DNA from: Pseudoxanthomonas gei
GTDB taxonomy: Bacteria > Pseudomonadota > Gammaproteobacteria > Xanthomonadales > Xanthomonadaceae
Reading direction: 5' to 3'
Length of the DNA stretch: 64,000 nucleotides
Assembly (NCBI RefSeq): GCF_010119615.1
Contig: NZ_QOVG01000003.1
Location: 62,001-126,000 of the forward strand
The notes under the pieces were generated by a model, which was given only the letters and a program-made list of their open reading frames with translations, was not told where the DNA came from and made no database searches. The position numbers were made by a program, and so were the translations under genes. This document shows, piece after piece, positions 57,048 through 64,000 of the stretch; the stretch's first letter is position 1, and each line of letters begins with the position of its first letter.

Positions 57048-57902
57048 CTACGGCATTCTTTTGCAAATGACAATCAACCTAAGCGTTCCAATCCATTCTC
57101 TAAATTCAAATGTGACGCTGTATTTTTTAAGGTCGTATTTATCTGAAATTCCGTTAGAGGTATCTGGCTGCCCAAAGACAGCTCTTACATGAGAACGTCG
57201 CCTTCCAAACTCCAACCCTCCACTCAATGAACGTGGGAATGACTTGTACCCATCCTTGTTAAATCCATAAAGAAAAATGGCAGCCACAGTAGAATCTTCA
57301 ATAAGTATTGAAATACCTTCTTGCTTGCTCCCAATATAGTGGGATGTACCAAACCACTTGACATCAAATCCATGCTCGCGCAATTCCGACTCTGAGGAAG
57401 GCACTTGATATTCACAGCCTATGAGCTCTGTTAGCTGATCCATATTAAGAGACTGGATTTTATTCAAGCTAAGTAGTGGTGCGCTCGCATTATTTATGTC
57501 TAGGCGCTTATAGACGAGAGGCCAGAATTTTTCATCGCTCGGCCGCTGAAGTGAAAGCCATTGAATGTATTTATCGAAAATTATTTCGGCATCTAATGCC
57601 AGCTTTAACGCAGCGCCAACATCATTAATCCCGTCGCTCGAAACTCTTCTAGCGATTACTCGAGACCATTTTACGTACTCCTCATAGCCCTTACGCTTTT
57701 CAGGGCTTGCTGACACCGCTAAGTAGTAGTCAGAGATTACTAACAGAAGTGCGGTGCATGCTTCTTGGCGATCGATTGCTCCCCCCGATGCAAAAGGATC
57801 GAACGCATCAAGAATTTCATCCCTTAATGAGAAGATCGTCTCGGCATGTCCAACAATTCTTCGGGCGCGTAGAACGGTAAGCCTTTCCATATGTTTGGCC
57901 AT
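57048..57902 (-). CDS. unknown protein of an AT-rich island
   Basis: 284 residues, no signal peptide or membrane span. Codons are visibly AT-rich compared with neighbours, a sign of recent transfer. The N-terminal 150 residues are helical and mildly charged. The C-terminal half (about 175-284) reads like the beta-rich repeat fold of several polymorphic-toxin immunity proteins (EGISILIEDSTVAAIFLYG, FPRSLSGGLEFGRRRSHV, RAVFGQPDTS, YDLKKYSVTFEF). That resemblance is by pattern only. The stop codon lies in a repeat-like stretch at 57048. Confidence 0.75.
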   Translation of the reverse strand: MAKHMERLTVLRARRIVGHAETIFSLRDEILDAFDPFASGGAIDRQEACTALLLVISDYYLAVSASPEKRKGYEEYVKWSRVIARRVSSDGINDVGAALKLALDAEIIFDKYIQWLSLQRPSDEKFWPLVYKRLDINNASAPLLSLNKIQSLNMDQLTELIGCEYQVPSSESELREHGFDVKWFGTSHYIGSKQEGISILIEDSTVAAIFLYGFNKDGYKSFPRSLSGGLEFGRRRSHVRAVFGQPDTSNGISDKYDLKKYSVTFEFREWIGTLRLIVICKRMP

Positions 57903-57990
57903 TTTTTTAGCTTATCTATTTTCCATATATTTGAAAAAAATCTGTGACAGACGCCAGCGCACCAATTCTGCAATGAAATTACCTGCGAAT

Positions 57991-58440
57991 TTAGGCAATG
58001 AATTCAGATGCGTCCCGTAGGTCCTCTGGCTTGAACACGATTACTCCTATCCGATGCGCGATCTTTGTCATTTTGACGTCGCTAGTGACTAACGGATAGC
58101 CCTCAACCTTCGCCACCGCAAGCCAGATATGATCACCCGACTTAATAAAGGGAATATCTGCGCTTGTATATTTGTCAATGAACTCATCGTCGATAGGAAT
58201 TAGATCCACCGGGTACCGCGTCTCTCCATTAAATTCAGGCGCTACAAATTTTCCTTCGATCTTGAGTCGCTGCCAAGAGCAGCGAACCTCGAACCATCCA
58301 TGAGCGGGCATAGCTACTCTTACATTCTTTTCAACAAGACGGTTTAGTAATCTGTATGCGGCAGCGTGTCCAGAAGATGACGGCGCAAACGCATCAACGA
58401 AAACGCACGAATCAACAAGTATTTTTAATTCCGATCTCAT
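57991..58440 (-). CDS. PIN-domain ribonuclease-like protein
   Basis: 149 residues. The four acidic residues of the PIN active site are present: D10 (ILVDSCVFVD), E51 (HGWFEVRC), D103 (KSGDHIWLAVA) and D121 (LVTSDVKM). PIN proteins are usually VapC-type toxins. No small antitoxin gene is adjacent: the cysB-like stop is three bases upstream on one side and 88 AT-rich bases lie on the other. AT-rich codons suggest acquisition. It may ride on the cysB transcript. Confidence 0.83.
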   Translation of the reverse strand: MRSELKILVDSCVFVDAFAPSSSGHAAAYRLLNRLVEKNVRVAMPAHGWFEVRCSWQRLKIEGKFVAPEFNGETRYPVDLIPIDDEFIDKYTSADIPFIKSGDHIWLAVAKVEGYPLVTSDVKMTKIAHRIGVIVFKPEDLRDASEFIA

Positions 58441-58443
58441 ATC

Positions 58444-59427
58444 TCAGCTCGTAATCGTCTGGGTCAACGATTCCCAGGTCGGCGGCGGCGGCCAGTCGGC
58501 GACCTGGTTGCCGTCGAGCACGCGGCGCAGGTCGCGGCGATCCAGTTGCGGGGCCAGCACGTGCACCAGTTCCAGTGCGTAGTCGCGCAGCACGCGCTCG
58601 CGTGGCAGCACCGCCCAGGCGATGCATTCGTTGATGGCCGCCGGTGCGGCCCAGGCGCGCAGGTCGGTATCGGCGGCGGTGACCGCCATTTCCGCCAGCA
58701 GGCCCACGCCCATGCCGGCGCGCACGTAGGTCTTGATCAGGTCGGCGTCCAGCGCGGTCAATGCAATGCTCGGCTGCAGGCCGACGCCGGCGAAGGCACG
58801 CTGCAGCGAACTCTCCGCGCGCGTCGACGATTCATAGCTGATCAGTGGCTGGGTGGACAGGTCGCCCATGCTGGGCACCGCGTCGCCGCGGTCCAGCGCG
58901 TGCCCGCGCGGCACCAGCACCAGGCGGCGCCAGCGGTACAAGGGCACGGCGATGCCCGCCTGCGGCTGTTCGCCTGCAGTGCTGATGATGGCGATGTCGG
59001 CGTCGCCTTCGCTGAGCAGGTCCAGCGCGGCGCTCTCGCCTGCCTGCTGCAGGTGCACGCTGACCTGCGGATAGGCGCGCTTGATCTGGCTGATGGCCGG
59101 CGGCAGCACGAAGCGCGCCTGGGTGTGGGTGGTGGCCAGGATCAGCTGGCCCTGGCTCTCGCGGCGCTGGTTGGCCGAATAGGTACGGATGTTGTTGGCT
59201 TCGGCCAGCACCGCGCGGGCGCGGGCGATGACTTCCCCGCCCGCAGGCGTCACCGATTCCAGGCTGCGGCCCTTGCGCACGAACAACAGGAAGCCCAGCT
59301 CGTCCTCCAGCTGCTTGAGCTGCTTGGACAGCCCCGGCTGGGTGGCGTGCACGCGTGCGGCCGCCAGGGTGATGTTGAGGTCGGCGTCGGCAATGGCGAC
59401 CAGGTAGCGGAGTTGGGTCAGGGTCAT
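58444..59427 (-). CDS. cysB: LysR-family regulator, CysB-like
   Basis: 327 residues. An N-terminal winged helix-turn-helix (LRYLVAIADADLNITLAAARVHATQPGLSKQL) and a periplasmic-binding-like effector domain follow. ATHTQARFVLPPAISQ and the ISTAGEQ segment match the CysB/Cbl group, which senses N-acetylserine and activates sulfate assimilation genes. Position supports this: it is divergent from cysG-cysK and near the other cys genes. The PIN gene starts three bases after its stop. cysB versus a close relative such as cbl is not settled. Confidence 0.87.
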   Translation of the reverse strand: MTLTQLRYLVAIADADLNITLAAARVHATQPGLSKQLKQLEDELGFLLFVRKGRSLESVTPAGGEVIARARAVLAEANNIRTYSANQRRESQGQLILATTHTQARFVLPPAISQIKRAYPQVSVHLQQAGESAALDLLSEGDADIAIISTAGEQPQAGIAVPLYRWRRLVLVPRGHALDRGDAVPSMGDLSTQPLISYESSTRAESSLQRAFAGVGLQPSIALTALDADLIKTYVRAGMGVGLLAEMAVTAADTDLRAWAAPAAINECIAWAVLPRERVLRDYALELVHVLAPQLDRRDLRRVLDGNQVADWPPPPTWESLTQTITS

Positions 59428-59562
59428 CGGGGGATCTTGGGAAGAGAGCCGTCAGCAGCGCGAAAGCAGGAGCGGGAATGACGATCGAAACGGGCGGGGC
59501 GGAGCGTGAGGCGGGACGCCATCCGAATGTACGGGATTTAATGTCCAGCCCGTCCCGCTTAC

Positions 59563-59618
59563 TTATAACCACCCGTAATATGACATGCGCAGCTAGTCAT
59601 TTCCGGGCGCATATAACC
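59563..59618. promoter_or_regulatory. candidate CysB-type operator between cysB and cysG
   Basis: TATAACC occurs at 59564-59570 and again at 59612-59618, within AT-rich stretches of an otherwise GC-rich gap (ACTTATAACCACCCGTAATA and GCATATAACCGGAAG). The hexamer ATAACC recurs at 47656-47661 in the cysD/cysJ gap. LysR regulators use such paired AT-rich sites near promoters. Motif sharing is the only evidence. Confidence 0.45.
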
Positions 59619-59656
59619 GGAAGCTAGGGTCAACGGCCCATGACCATGCAACCACC

Positions 59657-61195
59657 GTGACCGCGCCCCTTTTTCCCCTGTTTGCCGACCTGCGTGACCG
59701 CACCGTGCTGGTGGTCGGCGGCGGCGCGGTGGCCGAGCGCAAGGTCGAGGCCCTGCTCCACGCCGGCGCCCTGCCCATGGTCGGCTCGCCCGAGCTGACC
59801 GAGACGCTGCAGGACTGGCTGGAAAGCGGCCGCATCCGCTGGCTGGCCGGCACCTTCCACACCGGCTGGCTGGACGAGGCCTGGCTGGTCATCGCCGCCA
59901 CTGACGACGCCACGGTCAATCGCAGCGTGTACGAGGCCGCGACCGCGCGGCGGATCCTGGCCAACGTGGTCGACCAGGCGGAGTTGTGCAGCTTCCATTC
60001 CCCGGCGGTGGTCCAGCGCGGGCTGTTGCAGATCGCAATCTCCAGCGGCGGCGGCGCGCCGATGCTGGCGCGGCATGTCCGCCGGCAACTGGAAACCCTG
60101 CTCGACGATTCACTGGGCACGTTGGCTGCACTGCTGACCCGCCAGCGCGAGGCGATCCGCGCGCGTTTCCCGGACCTGGGCCTGCGCCGCCGCTTCTTCG
60201 AGAAGCTGCTGGCGGGCCCGCTGCCGCGCCTGCTGCGCCAGCAACTGGATGCCAGCCAAGCCGATGCCTGGCTGCAAGACTTGCTTGCCAACCACGCCCC
60301 TGTCGCCGCACCGGCCGGTTCGGTGGTGCTGGTCGGCGCAGGCCCGGGTGATCCCGGTCTGGTGACCTTGAACGCATTGCGCGCATTGAACGAGGCCGAC
60401 GTGATCCTGCACGACCGCCTGGTCAGTGCCGAGGTGCTGCGGCTGGCGCGGCGCGATGCCAGCCGCATCGAAGTGGGCAAGTCGGCCGGCCGCCACAGCA
60501 TGTCGCAGGACCAGATCCACGCGTTGATGCTGGAGCACGCCCGCCAGGGCAAGCGCGTGGTGCGGCTGAAGGGCGGCGACCCCTTCGTGTTCGGACGCGG
60601 TGGCGAAGAACTGGAGTTCCTGCGCGCGCACGGCATCGCCTTCGAAGTCATCCCGGGCATCACCGCAGCCGTCGCCTGCGCCGCCTACGCGGGCATTCCA
60701 CTGACCCATCGCGAACACGCGCAATCGCTGCGCCTGGTCACCGCGCACTGCCAGGATTCGCTGGACACGATCGACTGGCAATCGCTGGCCCAGCCGCGGC
60801 AGACACTGGCGGTGTACATGGGCGTGGCCAGCCTGGACAGGCTGCGCGAGCACCTGCTGCTGGCCGGTGCGGCACCCGACTTGCCGTTTGCCTTGGTGGA
60901 GAACGGGTCGCGCCCGCAGCAGCGCGTGATCACCGGCATGCTGGCGACGCTGCCGGAGGTCGCCCGCCACCATCAGGTGCAATCGCCGGCGCTGCTGATC
61001 CTGGGCGAGGTGGCGCGCCTGGCCGACGCACTTCACTGGTTCGGCAGCGCGCCGCTGGCGCGGTCCCGACCGCACAACATTTCGACAACCTGCGCGCACC
61101 TAAACTCCCGCAGGCCGCCTGACCCCTTCCCACGGAGAACCGCATGGCCATCTACGACAGCATCCTCGACACCATCGGCCGCACGCCAGTGGTGA
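59657..61195 (+). CDS. cysG: siroheme synthase CysG (trifunctional)
   Basis: 512 residues. The N-terminal precorrin-2 dehydrogenase/ferrochelatase ([22 protein letters not shown]; about 1-150) is followed by the uroporphyrinogen III methyltransferase ([57 protein letters not shown]). It makes the siroheme needed by CysI. The GTG start at 59657 is used; the ATG just before it is in another frame. After the conserved end near WFGSAPL about 40 extra, basic, serine-rich residues run over the cysK start by 52 bases, which suggests a lost stop codon. Confidence 0.92.
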   Translation: MTAPLFPLFADLRDRTVLVVGGGAVAERKVEALLHAGALPMVGSPELTETLQDWLESGRIRWLAGTFHTGWLDEAWLVIAATDDATVNRSVYEAATARRILANVVDQAELCSFHSPAVVQRGLLQIAISSGGGAPMLARHVRRQLETLLDDSLGTLAALLTRQREAIRARFPDLGLRRRFFEKLLAGPLPRLLRQQLDASQADAWLQDLLANHAPVAAPAGSVVLVGAGPGDPGLVTLNALRALNEADVILHDRLVSAEVLRLARRDASRIEVGKSAGRHSMSQDQIHALMLEHARQGKRVVRLKGGDPFVFGRGGEELEFLRAHGIAFEVIPGITAAVACAAYAGIPLTHREHAQSLRLVTAHCQDSLDTIDWQSLAQPRQTLAVYMGVASLDRLREHLLLAGAAPDLPFALVENGSRPQQRVITGMLATLPEVARHHQVQSPALLILGEVARLADALHWFGSAPLARSRPHNISTTCAHLNSRRPPDPFPRRTAWPSTTASSTPSAARQW

Positions 61196-62118
61196 AACTG
61201 CATCGCATCGCACCCGCGCACGTGACGCTGTACGCCAAGGTCGAATCGTTCAACCCGGGCGGATCGGTCAAGGACCGCCTGGCCCTGGCGATCGTGCTGG
61301 ATGCCGAAGCCCGCGGACTGCTCAAGCCCGGTGACACCATCGTCGAAGCGACTTCGGGCAATACGGGCGTTTCACTTGCCATGGTCGCGGCGGCACGTGG
61401 CTACAAGTTCGTCGCGACCATGGTCGAGACCTTTTCCATCGAGCGCCGCAAGCTGATGCGCGCCTACGGCGCGAAAGTCATCCTGACGCCCGCCGCCGAA
61501 CGCGGCAGCGGCATGGTGCGCAGGGCCAAGGAACTGGCCGACCAGCATGGCTGGTTCCTGGCCAGCCAGTTCGACAACCCGGCCAATCCGGCCTACCACC
61601 GGCAGACCACGGCGGCGGAAATCCTGCGCGATTTCGCCGGCCAGCGGCTCGATCATTTCGTCACCGGCTGGGGCACCGGCGGCACCCTGACCGGGGTGGG
61701 GGAAGTATTGAAGGTCGCACGCCCTGAAGTGCGCATCACCGCTTCCGAGCCCGCCGGCGCCTCGCTGCTGCTCGGCAAGGAATGGGCCCCGCACAAGATC
61801 CAGGGGTGGACCCCGGACTTCGTGCCCAAGGTGCTGAATCGGGAAGTGGCCGACGAGGTGCTGCCGGTGACCGACGTGGAATCAATCGCCGTCGCCCGCC
61901 GTCTGGCAGCAGAGGAAGGCATCTTCGTCGGCATCTCCGCCGGTGCCACCGTGGCCGCTGCCCTGCAGGTCGCGGAAAAGGCCACCGAGGGATCGGTGAT
62001 CCTGGCGATGCTGCCCGATACCGGCGAGCGCTATTTCTCCACGCCGTTGTTCGAAGGTGTCAACGAAGGCTCCGACGACGAGTGGCTGGCTTCGATAGGG
62101 GCTGCGGCGATTCCGTAG
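61144..62118 (+). CDS. cysK: cysteine synthase (O-acetylserine sulfhydrylase)
   Basis: 324 residues, a PLP enzyme joining sulfide and O-acetylserine. The PLP lysine is K43 ([12 protein letters not shown]), with the TSGNTG phosphate-binding loop (about 69-74), [10 protein letters not shown] and the C-terminal [15 protein letters not shown]. The start lies inside the cysG frame; a TAAACT -10-like box at 61101-61106 and a GGAGA box before the ATG suggest it also has its own promoter. Confidence 0.97.
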   Translation: MAIYDSILDTIGRTPVVKLHRIAPAHVTLYAKVESFNPGGSVKDRLALAIVLDAEARGLLKPGDTIVEATSGNTGVSLAMVAAARGYKFVATMVETFSIERRKLMRAYGAKVILTPAAERGSGMVRRAKELADQHGWFLASQFDNPANPAYHRQTTAAEILRDFAGQRLDHFVTGWGTGGTLTGVGEVLKVARPEVRITASEPAGASLLLGKEWAPHKIQGWTPDFVPKVLNREVADEVLPVTDVESIAVARRLAAEEGIFVGISAGATVAAALQVAEKATEGSVILAMLPDTGERYFSTPLFEGVNEGSDDEWLASIGAAAIP

Positions 62119-62200
62119 GCGCATCGGCAGGCCCACCATGTCCTTCCCCGTTGCACCGCGATGGCATCCACCGAAACGGTGATGCCGCCGCGGCCTGCGT

Positions 62201-62860
62201 TTACGCGACCCAGGAATAGCCGGCCGCGATAGCCGCCAGCAACGCCAGCGCCCATAACCAACCATGCTGGTTGGTTTCACGACTCACGGTGTGGGTGCCG
62301 CGCACCGTGCCCAATGGCGTGGCGCCGGTGGGCACCGATCCAGGACTGGTGTGCCTGGCCTGGCGCAACGCGTTCATCGCAGCCTTCAGATCGCCACGCT
62401 CCATCGCGACCATTGCCGCTTCGGGAAGCTTGAATCCATGCTTGCCGGCGATGCCTTCCAGCTTGGCGCGCATGGCTTCATCGAGTTCGGGACTTGCGTC
62501 GCTGCGGTAGCGCTCGACCATGTCCTTGGCTTCCTTCAATCCCAGCCCGGTCATTTCGCGGACGATCTTGATCGCCTCGATCGGCTGTCCGCGCGAAAGC
62601 GCGGTCATTGCTTCGACGGGAAGGCCATCTGGCGGCGCGCTCGCGCCCATCGAAGACGTTTGCGGCGCATGGCCGTGTCTGCCGGAAGCATGGGCATCAA
62701 GCGCTTCCATCGCGCCACGCAGATCGACGCCATGGTTGGCTTCGCGCACCAGCCTGATCGCCTCGATGCGCAGTCCTCTGGCCAGCGCGGCCGCCGCTTC
62801 GGCGGGAATGCGGATGTCACGGGACACAGGCGGCACCAGCAGCAAAGGTGCCGCCACCAT
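62201..62860 (-). CDS. protein with ribosomal L7/L12 C-terminal-like repeats
   Basis: 219 residues. Three related segments of the form (E)A...AL(S)RG..IEAI..VRE occur: IPAEAAAALARGLRIEAIRL (about 18-37), LPVEAMTALSRGQPIEAIKI (80-99) and LPEAAMVAMERGDLKAAMNA (145-164). The middle one is followed by REMTGLGLKEAKDMVERY, which is the L7/L12 C-terminal domain signature. The C-terminus ends in a membrane helix (GWLWALALLAAIAAGYSWVA). L7/L12 copies recruit translation factors, but a membrane-anchored repeat protein of this shape is probably not ribosomal. Function unknown. Confidence 0.8.
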   Translation of the reverse strand: MVAAPLLLVPPVSRDIRIPAEAAAALARGLRIEAIRLVREANHGVDLRGAMEALDAHASGRHGHAPQTSSMGASAPPDGLPVEAMTALSRGQPIEAIKIVREMTGLGLKEAKDMVERYRSDASPELDEAMRAKLEGIAGKHGFKLPEAAMVAMERGDLKAAMNALRQARHTSPGSVPTGATPLGTVRGTHTVSRETNQHGWLWALALLAAIAAGYSWVA

Positions 62861-62877
62861 AGCGCATCGCAGGGCGG

Positions 62878-63264
62878 CTAGATCTCGTACAACTCCAGCG
62901 GCAATCCGTCCGGGTCGGCGAAGAAGCTGAAGCGCTTTCCGGTGTATTCGTCCATGCGGACCGGCTCCACTTCGATGGAATGCCCACGCAGGTGCGCGAC
63001 GGCCTGTTCGATATCCGGCACTTCGAAAGCGAGATGCCGCAAGCCGCAGGCTTCAGGCCTGGAGACGCGCGGCGGCGGCGAGGGAAACGAGAACAGCTCG
63101 ATCTGCACGCCATCGCAAACGCGCATGTCGAGCTTCCAAGAATCGCGTTCACTCCGATAGGCCTCGGCAAGAATCTCAAGGCCCAGCACCTGGGCGTAGA
63201 AGGCTTTCGACCGGGCGTAGTCGGACGCGATGATGGCGACGTGGTGGATGCCTGATATCCGCAT
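62878..63264 (-). CDS. VOC-family metal-dependent protein (glyoxalase-like)
   Basis: 128 residues from the ATG at 63264, just beyond a terminator. The two beta-alpha-beta-beta-beta units of the vicinal oxygen chelate fold are seen (ISGIHHVAIIASDYARSKAF, then RHLAFEVPDIEQAVAHL), with metal ligands H and E (HHVAI, IELF, HLAFEV, LELYE). This is closest to YaeR/glyoxalase I-like proteins. Substrate undefined. An extended frame to 63420 runs through the terminator and was rejected. Confidence 0.87.
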   Translation of the reverse strand: MRISGIHHVAIIASDYARSKAFYAQVLGLEILAEAYRSERDSWKLDMRVCDGVQIELFSFPSPPPRVSRPEACGLRHLAFEVPDIEQAVAHLRGHSIEVEPVRMDEYTGKRFSFFADPDGLPLELYEI

Positions 63265-63278
63265 CGTTGCGATCCTCA

Positions 63279-63304
63279 TGAAAACGCCGGCGCGAGGCCG
63301 GCGT
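63279..63304 (-). terminator. intrinsic terminator after the class I aldolase gene
   Basis: An eight-base stem ACGCCGGC/GCCGGCGT (63284-63291 with 63297-63304) with a five-base loop; on the minus strand it is followed by a short TTTT (63284-63281). Confidence 0.8.
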
Positions 63305-63361
63305 CTTGAACCTTCTCCCAACGGGAGAAGAGCCTGCCCCGTGGGGCTCAGTCGCGGCGGC

Positions 63362-64000
63362 TCAGCCTTCCCACTTGCCCAATGCGGCCAGGCCGTTGTC
63401 GCGGGCGCGGGCGTGGACAATGGACTGGGCCTTGGCGAAGTTGCCGACCAGGTCCTGCGACCACAGCTTCAGGGCCGCCGACTGCATGGCGCGGCCGTAG
63501 GAGAACGACAGCGGCCACGGCAGGTTGCCCAGGCGGTTCATCGCATCCAGGTGGGCGGTGGCGTCTTCGTCGTTCTGGCCGCCGGACAGGAACACGATGC
63601 CCGGCAGGATCGCCGGCACGGTGCTCTTCAGGCACATGACCGTGGCTTCGGCGACTTCATCGATGCTGGCCTGCTCTTCGCAGCCCTTGCCGGCGATGAC
63701 CATCGAGGCCTTGAGGATGGTGCCTTCCAGCATCACGTTCTGCTCGTACAGCGCGCCGAACAGCGCACGCAGCGTGGCTTCGGTGACTTCGTAGCAGGTC
63801 TCGATGTCGTGGTCGCCGTCCATCAGCACTTCGGGCTCCACCATCGGCACGATGCCGGCTTCCTGGCACAGCGCCGCATAACGGGCCAGCGCGTGTGCGT
63901 TGGCTTCGATGCAAGTGCCGGACGGGATGTCATCGCCGATGTTGATGACCGCGCGCCACTTGGCGAAACGCGCGCCCAGCGAGTAGTACTCCTTGAGGCG
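63362..64000 (-). CDS. fructose-bisphosphate aldolase class I (5' end missing)
   Basis: The last 212 residues; the N-terminal part lies beyond the right edge. It begins in frame at the edge with RLKEYYSLGARFAKWRAVIN, where the second lysine region belongs to the class I Schiff-base barrel, then IVPMVEPEVLMDGDHDIETC, LEGTILKASMVIAGK with the Schiff-base lysine (TILK) and LSGGQNDEDATAHLDAMN, all typical of class I aldolases. It interconverts fructose 1,6-bisphosphate and triose phosphates. A terminator follows. Confidence 0.94.
   Translation of the reverse strand, partial: RLKEYYSLGARFAKWRAVINIGDDIPSGTCIEANAHALARYAALCQEAGIVPMVEPEVLMDGDHDIETCYEVTEATLRALFGALYEQNVMLEGTILKASMVIAGKGCEEQASIDEVAEATVMCLKSTVPAILPGIVFLSGGQNDEDATAHLDAMNRLGNLPWPLSFSYGRAMQSAALKLWSQDLVGNFAKAQSIVHARARDNGLAALGKWEG

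Overview
The window is a high-GC, gene-dense gammaproteobacterial chromosome segment, most likely from the Xanthomonadaceae (Pseudoxanthomonas, Luteimonas, Lysobacter or Stenotrophomonas type). The evidence is the type and order of the genes (cysDN(C) facing cysJIH, then cysB-like, cysG and cysK; a colRS-type two-component pair; a manganese-riboswitch-controlled mneA; an ahcY preceded by an S-adenosylhomocysteine riboswitch). Small palindromic intergenic repeats of the kinds common in this family point the same way. I cannot name a genus from sequence reading alone. No prophage, insertion sequence, CRISPR array, rRNA or replication origin is visible. Both window edges cut genes: gcvT loses its 3' end on the left and a class I aldolase loses its 5' end on the right.

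Layout. 1-4900: gcvT, a small exported protein, an NfeD/QmcA membrane pair, a Fur-controlled hemP unit and an aldo/keto reductase, all on the minus strand. 4960-10400, plus strand: manganese riboswitch and mneA, a nucleoside transporter overlapping a PfkB kinase, a Tat-exported DUF1569-type protein and dusB. 10435-17500: a YdjM-type membrane hydrolase, metK with a strong terminator, an unusual zinc-motif short-chain dehydrogenase relative, uup and a monoacylglycerol-lipase-like hydrolase. 17580-25340: ppc divergent from the SAH-riboswitch/ahcY/metF unit, two tandem paralogous exported proteins, and ilvE. 25450-30710, minus strand: colS-colR, rimK, tRNA-Gly(UCC) and an autotransporter esterase. 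30855-38600, plus strand: thiS-thiG-trmB, an SLC13/RCK transporter with an overlapping ACT-domain protein, an FAH-family hydrolase, mscL and an M28 peptidase. A Rieske protein lies inside this stretch on the minus strand.

38680-44300: a minus-strand run of an RND pump (adaptor and permease), a GNAT acetyltransferase and a SpoU-type RNA methyltransferase, with overlapping ends. 44610-52060: the core of assimilatory sulfate reduction, with cysD and a cysN-cysC fusion divergent from cysJ-cysI-cysH. 52120-56900: an ABC1/UbiB-type kinase, a lipoprotein, a seven-unit 42-bp tandem repeat, an MFS exporter and a SnoaL-like protein. 57048-58440 is a visibly AT-rich island with an unknown 284-residue protein and a PIN-domain nuclease, wedged directly behind a cysB-like regulator. 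58444-62118: that regulator divergent from cysG-cysK, which completes siroheme and cysteine synthesis. 62200-64000: a protein with L7/L12-like repeats, a VOC protein and the aldolase.

Three themes tie the window together. (1) Sulfur and one-carbon metabolism: sulfate is activated by CysD/CysNC, reduced by CysH and CysIJ (siroheme from CysG) and fixed by CysK, and the methyl cycle uses MetK, AhcY, MetF and GcvT. (2) RNA-level control: two riboswitches, several intrinsic terminators, and four starts whose -10 boxes lie exactly where a leaderless transcript would need them. (3) Metal and envelope homeostasis: Mn efflux, Fur-controlled heme uptake, QmcA/NfeD, ColRS-type sensing, MscL and RND export. 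The least understood pieces are the zinc-motif SDR relative lacking its catalytic tyrosine, the AT-rich PIN island, the L7/L12-like repeat protein, the tandem exported paralogs and the 42-bp repeat.
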